Shown: piece after piece, positions 59,466 to 64,000 of the stretch
Layout: the number at the start of each line of letters is the position of its first letter
Numbering within the stretch: position 1 is the first letter of the stretch
NCBI GenBank assembly: GCA_041920465.1
Contig: JBHGXW010000020.1
Span: 124,001 to 188,000 of the forward strand
Reading direction: 5' to 3'
Origin: Brevibacillus_H sp041920465
GTDB lineage: Bacteria > Bacillota > Bacilli > Brevibacillales > Brevibacillaceae
DNA length: 64,000 nucleotides
Notes under the pieces: model-generated
The model's database searches: none
Seen by the model: only the letters and a program-made list of their open reading frames with translations
Told to the model about the DNA's origin: nothing
Program-made: the position numbers and the translations under genes

Positions 59466-60368
59466 CTACTCCCACTTTTTCCATGCCTTGTTTTGCCAGA
59501 TATAAAGCGATGCCGACTCCCCTACCGCAGTCACTTGATCCAGGCCGGAACCGGAAGCAAGCAGAATCGCTTGTTCAGGCAGCTGCTGCCCGAGCATCTC
59601 CCACTTATCATCTTGTTTCACCATGACACCCTTGTCAGTAGCCAGGTAGATCCGGTTATGGTCACGATCAATGGAGAATGAATAAGTCTGCTCTACATCA
59701 GGTATCGCTTCTTGATTCCATTGTCCGTTTTCTTCGTACATGAGACCATCTTGGGTTAAAAGGTAAAGGCGTTGATTCGCCGTGTCGTAATCGATGGCAA
59801 ACACTTCTCCATTCACCGCGGGATGCTTCTTCCAGTGCTGGCCGCCGTCTTGCGAGAAATAAACTCCTTCGTTTTCCACATAAGCAAACAAATTCATTTC
59901 CTGTCCGATGCGAGCACCGGTCACGCAGCGAATATCAAGAGACTTGGGCAAACCTGCTTTCGCCTCTTTCCAGGTCTTGCCGCCGTCTAATGAACACTTG
60001 CTGATCCGGTTTCCGCCCAAATACAGCCATTTTGGATTGTTCGGATCAAAAACCACACCCGTAATGTCGCTATTGGCCAGTTCCGGAGAAAAGAGGGACC
60101 ACAAACCACCACTTGCAGAAGCGTACAACCCTGCCCGTGTACCCAAGAAAACCCGTGAATCTTTGGGAGATACAAAAACAAAGTGGATCTGTTCTCCCTT
60201 CTGCAGCACATCTTGATAGGTTAGATCACCGGGGATTTGGGCTGCTTGCACAACCTGGGCATTCGGGTCTTTTTTGGGCACGCTCTCCTGGCTTAGCGGC
60301 GAACAGCCGACCATCAGCGCTGCCAATCCCCCGATCATCCACATGTTTTTCATGGTTTGTTTACCCAT
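59466..60368 (-). CDS. Lipoprotein with beta-propeller (BNR/YCF48-like) repeats
   Basis: 300 residues. Signal peptide ending in lipobox LMVGC, then sialidase-type repeats (SLDGGKTWKEAK; SQDGGQHWKKH; then weaker copies with WE and W endings). Probably a surface-exposed propeller; no enzymatic motif. Sits between ppx and ligA, probably in one transcript. Confidence 0.82.
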   Translation of the reverse strand: MGKQTMKNMWMIGGLAALMVGCSPLSQESVPKKDPNAQVVQAAQIPGDLTYQDVLQKGEQIHFVFVSPKDSRVFLGTRAGLYASASGGLWSLFSPELANSDITGVVFDPNNPKWLYLGGNRISKCSLDGGKTWKEAKAGLPKSLDIRCVTGARIGQEMNLFAYVENEGVYFSQDGGQHWKKHPAVNGEVFAIDYDTANQRLYLLTQDGLMYEENGQWNQEAIPDVEQTYSFSIDRDHNRIYLATDKGVMVKQDDKWEMLGQQLPEQAILLASGSGLDQVTAVGESASLYIWQNKAWKKWE

Positions 60369-60406
60369 TTCCTAATCATCCTTTCCGTAATGGCCTTGCT
60401 TACTTC

Positions 60407-62428
60407 TTACGGAGATGTCGATTCATTGATCAGAGTCAAGAAGCTTGCTTCGTCTATAACCTTGATTCCCAGTTTTTCGGCTTTTTCCAATTTGGAGCCT
60501 GCCTTTTCGCCAGCGATAACCAAATCTGTTTTCTTGCTTACACTGCTTGTTGCCTTGCCGCCTAGCTGTGCAATTTTTTCTTCCGCTTCCTGGCGCGACA
60601 TGCTGGTAAGGGTTCCGGTCAAGACAACTGTCTTACCGGCAAGCGGCATACCCGCCGTATCCTTCGCCCGTACACCTTTGTACTCCAAATTGACACCTGC
60701 CTGGCGCAGCCGCTCGATCAGCGTATGAACCTGCGGCATGGAGAAGTAGGCAAGAATACTGTCAGCCATCTTCGGACCAATCTCATCGATGGCGGTCAAC
60801 TCCTCAAAGCTTGCTTCCCTGATTCGATCCAAGTGGCCGAAATGTTCAGCAAGCGTGCGGGCCGCCTTCGCGCCTACCAGGCGGATTCCCAAGCCAAACA
60901 GCAGTTTCTCCACAGAATTTTGCTTGCTGTTCTCAATCGCTTCCAACAGATTGTCTACGGATTTCTCACCCATCCGCTCTAATTGTAATAACTCATCACG
61001 CTTCTCGTGTAAATAGTAAAGATCTGCCACGCTGGTAATGAGCCCTTCGGCAAACAGCTGGGCAACCACTTTTTCGCCGAGACCGTCAATATTCATCGCC
61101 TGGCGTGAAACGAAATGGCTCATGCCTTCCCGAATTTGCGCCGGGCACTCCGGATTGATGCAGCGCAAAGCCACTTCTTCCTCCAGACGGACCAATTCGC
61201 TGTTACATTCCGGACAATGAGTCGGCATATGGAATGGACGCTCATTACCGGTTCTTCTCTCTGTCAGCACTTGTTCAATTTTCGGGATAATGTCGCCTGC
61301 TTTTTTGACTACCACGTGGTCGCCAAGCATCAAACCTTTTTCCCGGATAATCTCTTCATTGTGCAAAGAAGCGCGTTTTACCGTCGTGCCGGCCAGGCTG
61401 ACCGGCTTTAACAGCGCTGTCGGCGTAACAACTCCCGTACGGCCTACGCTAAGCTCGATGTCCTCCAGAACAGTGATCGCTTCTTCTGCCGGAAACTTGT
61501 AGGCAATCGCCCAGCGAGGACTTTTGGCGGTAAAGCCGAGCTCCTGCTGCTGCGCATAGCTGTCCACCTTGATTACCATGCCATCAATTTCATACGGCAG
61601 ATGGGGCCGTTTCTCGGTCCATCCGTTGATGAACGCGATTACTTCCTCGATGCTGTCAAATGCCCGCCATTCCGGGTTTACTTTGAAGCCAAGCGAGGAG
61701 AGAAAAGTTAAGCCTTCACTATGAGCTTGGATCGACTCTCCGGCAATTTCGCCAATCCCGTAAATGAAGATATCAAGCGATCTTTCGGCTGCAATTTTGG
61801 GATCAAGCTGCCTGAGTGACCCGGCCGCCGAGTTGCGCGGATTGGCAAACAAGGCTTCTCCCTTTTCCTCCCGTTCTTTGTTCAGCCGCTCAAAAGCCCG
61901 TTTCGGCATATACGCTTCGCCGCGAACTTCCAGCGTGAGCGGCCGTTCCAAGCGAAGCGGAATCGAACGAATGGTTTTAAGGTTTTGGGTGATATCTTCG
62001 CCGATCTGTCCGTCTCCGCGGGTCGCACCCGTGACAAACAACCCGTCTTCATAGCGGAGAGACACGGCAAGCCCGTCAATTTTCAACTCACACACATAGC
62101 GGACCGGCTGGTTGCCTACACCTTGCCGCACACGTCTGTCAAAATCACGCAGGTCTTCTTCGCCAAAGGCATTGCCGAGGCTGAGCATGGGGGTGCGATG
62201 CTCCACTTTTTCAAAATACGGGAGTGGAGCTCCGCCTACGCGCTGAGTCGGCGAATCCGGCGTTACCAGTTCGGGATAAAGATCCTCCAACTCTTGCAGT
62301 TCCCGCATTAACTGATCCCACTCTTGGTCCGTAATTTCCGGTTGATCTTCGATATAGTAAAGACGATTATGTCGCTCAATTTGTTTCCTTAATTCTGCAA
62401 TACGCGTTTCAGCGGCTAACCGATCCAT
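60407..62428 (-). CDS. ligA: NAD-dependent DNA ligase
   Basis: 673 residues, the usual length. Adenylation Lys in CELKIDGLAVS, OB fold, zinc finger (CPECNSEL... CINPECPAQ), HhH repeats, C-terminal BRCT (LAGKTVVLTGTLTSMSRQEAE). Essential ligase for replication and repair. ATG at 62428 (MDRLAAETRI) after AAAGGATGGGCGG; an earlier frame start falls in the repeated pcrA tail and is not a plausible start. Confidence 0.97.
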   Translation of the reverse strand: MDRLAAETRIAELRKQIERHNRLYYIEDQPEITDQEWDQLMRELQELEDLYPELVTPDSPTQRVGGAPLPYFEKVEHRTPMLSLGNAFGEEDLRDFDRRVRQGVGNQPVRYVCELKIDGLAVSLRYEDGLFVTGATRGDGQIGEDITQNLKTIRSIPLRLERPLTLEVRGEAYMPKRAFERLNKEREEKGEALFANPRNSAAGSLRQLDPKIAAERSLDIFIYGIGEIAGESIQAHSEGLTFLSSLGFKVNPEWRAFDSIEEVIAFINGWTEKRPHLPYEIDGMVIKVDSYAQQQELGFTAKSPRWAIAYKFPAEEAITVLEDIELSVGRTGVVTPTALLKPVSLAGTTVKRASLHNEEIIREKGLMLGDHVVVKKAGDIIPKIEQVLTERRTGNERPFHMPTHCPECNSELVRLEEEVALRCINPECPAQIREGMSHFVSRQAMNIDGLGEKVVAQLFAEGLITSVADLYYLHEKRDELLQLERMGEKSVDNLLEAIENSKQNSVEKLLFGLGIRLVGAKAARTLAEHFGHLDRIREASFEELTAIDEIGPKMADSILAYFSMPQVHTLIERLRQAGVNLEYKGVRAKDTAGMPLAGKTVVLTGTLTSMSRQEAEEKIAQLGGKATSSVSKKTDLVIAGEKAGSKLEKAEKLGIKVIDEASFLTLINESTSP

Positions 62429-62463
62429 TCCGCCCATCCTTTCTGTTTCACACCGTTTCAATC

Positions 62464-62529
62464 GCTGCACCTTGGTAATCAAATTGCTGCACCTTAGTGA
62501 TCAAATTGCTACACCTTGGTGATCGGCGC
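62464..62529. repeat. 22-bp tandem repeat at the pcrA-ligA junction
   Basis: Three direct copies (62464-62485, 62486-62507, 62508-62529; the last diverged at its end) of a unit beginning GCTGCACCTT and ending ATCAAATT. The third copy overlaps the end of pcrA, so the unit arose by repeating the gene's last codons. Confidence 0.8.
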
Positions 62530-64000
62530 GAATTTGGCCAATAACTTCTTAATGCCGATCGGGGCTGGGAAGGCAATGTCAATCTCCAGATCGTCGCCGC
62601 TGCCTTTGGTGCTGACTACCGTTCCAACGCCCCACTTGGCATGATTCACCTTGTCGCCTGTCTTGAAATCAACTCCAGCCGCGCCTCCGTGCATCTGTGT
62701 TTTTGCCGCTGTCTGCATGCCTGGGCGGGCAAGCGGAGACTGGAAGGAGCTGGAGGCAGGACGTATGCCTGGCGCACGTGTACCAAACCCTGATGGAGAA
62801 GGTGAGCCGTATGCGGAGCTGCTTCCGTAACCGGAACCTCCGCCAGATCTCCCAAAGCCGCCGCCGGATGACTCACGGCCGACGCTTCCCTCCAGGAGCT
62901 CCTCAGGAATCTCCAGGAAGAAGCGGGACGCAGGATTGGTATTGGTGCGTCCAAACAGCGTACGCATCCTTGCCCGGGTAATGTACAGCCTTTCTTCGGC
63001 ACGGGTAATCCCTACATAGGCAAGCCGGCGTTCTTCCTCCATCTCGGAATCATCGAACAACGCCCGGCTGTGCGGGAAGATCCCTTCTTCCATCCCGACC
63101 AAAAACACCACCGGGAATTCCAGGCCCTTGGCGCTGTGCAGGGTCATCAGTGTTACCTGCCCTTCTGCCGGAGCATCTGCCGCTTGTTCCGTATCATCCA
63201 GTGAATCGATATCGGCAACCAACGCCAAATCAGTCAAGAAAGCAAGCAGAGTGCGGTCTTCGCTCTTGCGTTCAAATTCCTGCGTAACGGAAAGGAACTC
63301 GTCGATATTCTCCAGGCGGGCCGCTGCCTCAAGAGATTTCTCTTCTTTCAGCGCATCGCGGTAACCTGTCCGCGTCAAAACTTCCTCCACCAGTTCCGTT
63401 ACACTCAGGTAATCAACCATCTGAATCAAATTGGAGATCAATTCGCCGAACGAAGCAATCGCATTCGTCGTACGGGCAGGAAGCCCCATGTAGCCGACTT
63501 CTTGAATGGCCTGAAACATGGACATCCCATGCGTTGAAGCATACGCTTGAATTTTTTCCACCGTTGAATCTCCAATGCTACGCTTCGGCACATTGATGAT
63601 CCGCTCCAAACTGATATCATCGTCCGGATTGGAAATAAGCCTGAGATAGGCCAGGATGTCTTTGATCTCTTTGCGGTCGTAGAACTTCAATCCGCCGACA
63701 ATCGTGTAAGGAATCGTCGATTTAATCAGCACATCCTCCAGTACACGCGACTGGGCATTGGTTCGATAAAGAATGGCAAACTTGTCATAACGCTTATACG
63801 TGGCCAACAGCTGTTTGATCGTTTCGACGATGAAATACGCTTCATCGTGCTCTGAATTCCCTTCAAAGGCGTATATTTTGTTTCCGCTGGGATTCTCTGT
63901 CCACAAATTTTTCGGTTTGCGGTTTCGATTGTTGGCAATCACCGCGTTGGCCGCTTCCAGAATCGTTTTGGTGGAGCGGTAATTTTGTTCCAGTTTGATG
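62509..64000 (-). CDS. pcrA: ATP-dependent DNA helicase PcrA (C-terminal part; start beyond right edge)
   Basis: About 496 codons visible. QNYRS (motif IV), LMTLHSAKGLEFPVVFLVG (motif V), VGITRAEERLYI (motif VI), then a Gly/Ser-rich linker and a C-terminal Tudor-like domain (VDFKTGDKVNHAKWGVGTVVS). UvrD/PcrA-family helicase for replication fork and repair. Upstream of ligA on the same strand, the usual arrangement. Confidence 0.97.
   Translation of the reverse strand, partial: IKLEQNYRSTKTILEAANAVIANNRNRKPKNLWTENPSGNKIYAFEGNSEHDEAYFIVETIKQLLATYKRYDKFAILYRTNAQSRVLEDVLIKSTIPYTIVGGLKFYDRKEIKDILAYLRLISNPDDDISLERIINVPKRSIGDSTVEKIQAYASTHGMSMFQAIQEVGYMGLPARTTNAIASFGELISNLIQMVDYLSVTELVEEVLTRTGYRDALKEEKSLEAAARLENIDEFLSVTQEFERKSEDRTLLAFLTDLALVADIDSLDDTEQAADAPAEGQVTLMTLHSAKGLEFPVVFLVGMEEGIFPHSRALFDDSEMEEERRLAYVGITRAEERLYITRARMRTLFGRTNTNPASRFFLEIPEELLEGSVGRESSGGGFGRSGGGSGYGSSSAYGSPSPSGFGTRAPGIRPASSSFQSPLARPGMQTAAKTQMHGGAAGVDFKTGDKVNHAKWGVGTVVSTKGSGDDLEIDIAFPAPIGIKKLLAKFAPITKV

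Noticed and set aside
62429..62482. Longer N terminus for ligA (MITKVQRLKR...)
   Set aside because: It begins in the duplicated pcrA tail; the family start and ribosome site point to 62428.
1..64000. CRISPR arrays, tRNA or rRNA genes
   Set aside because: No regularly spaced repeats or recognisable RNA-gene sequences were found in reading both strands; a covariance-model search was not possible.

Overview
The window is chromosomal DNA of a Bacillota organism of the Bacillales type, most likely the Brevibacillus/Paenibacillaceae side. This is inferred from the core-gene set (gatCAB, ligA, pcrA, camS-like lipoprotein, rocA, tagO-like, dagK, rlmCD), the strong AGGAGG ribosome binding sites, frequent GTG/TTG starts and sigma-A-like promoters. 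No 16S or other taxonomic marker is present, so genus is a guess. No rRNA, tRNA or CRISPR array was seen.

Positions 1-22,209 (minus strand) hold the promoter-proximal part of a hybrid NRPS/trans-AT polyketide operon that runs off the left edge. In transcription order it encodes a CrtI-like FAD oxidoreductase, a type II thioesterase, a two-module NRPS (C-A-PCP-C-A-PCP plus an orphan half condensation domain; pocket codes read as Val then Gly), a free-standing malonyl-CoA acyltransferase, two single-module PKSs (KS-DH-KR-ACP, no AT) and the KS part of a third. Divergently transcribed at 22,506 is a NusG paralogue of the LoaP type. The operon leader contains a long-range inverted repeat followed by a T-rich tract, which is the configuration expected for processive antitermination. 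Next come a TetR-controlled efflux operon with three membrane-fusion adaptors and a DHA2 exporter (23,066-27,838), and an Sfp-type phosphopantetheinyl transferase (27,992-28,681) able to activate the carrier proteins.

Positions 29,030-31,920 carry small accessory genes: a GNAT acetyltransferase, a His/Met-rich miniprotein, an LCM-family methyltransferase, and two consecutive Cys-containing small peptides of unknown role.

Positions 31,945-40,109 are an integrated mobile element of about 8.2 kb, flanked by an 18-bp direct repeat. One repeat copy lies in the 3' end of rlmCD. The original last codons of rlmCD are stranded at the other end, so the element replaced the gene's tail with its own. 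The element carries a large serine recombinase, three small MerR/excisionase-type DNA-binding proteins, a Rep-like initiator, a 2-phosphosulfolactate phosphatase, remnants of a tyrosine integrase and of an Mrr-type nuclease, and a small operon consisting of a 22-residue peptide, a frameshifted mini-ORF, an MFS exporter and an HExxH-type putative peptide hydroxylase. That last operon looks like a minimal ribosomal-peptide system and is one of the two most interesting items here; the LoaP-associated cluster is the other.

Positions 40,062-64,000 are mostly housekeeping on the minus strand: rlmCD, dagK, a divergent ROK glucokinase, an EamA transporter, NatAB-like ABC exporter, tandem CbiX chelatase, an unknown protein, gatB-gatA-gatC, psd, a soluble-tail chemoreceptor, a TagO-like transferase, rocA, camS-like lipoprotein, Ppx/GppA, a beta-propeller lipoprotein, ligA and the 3' part of pcrA.
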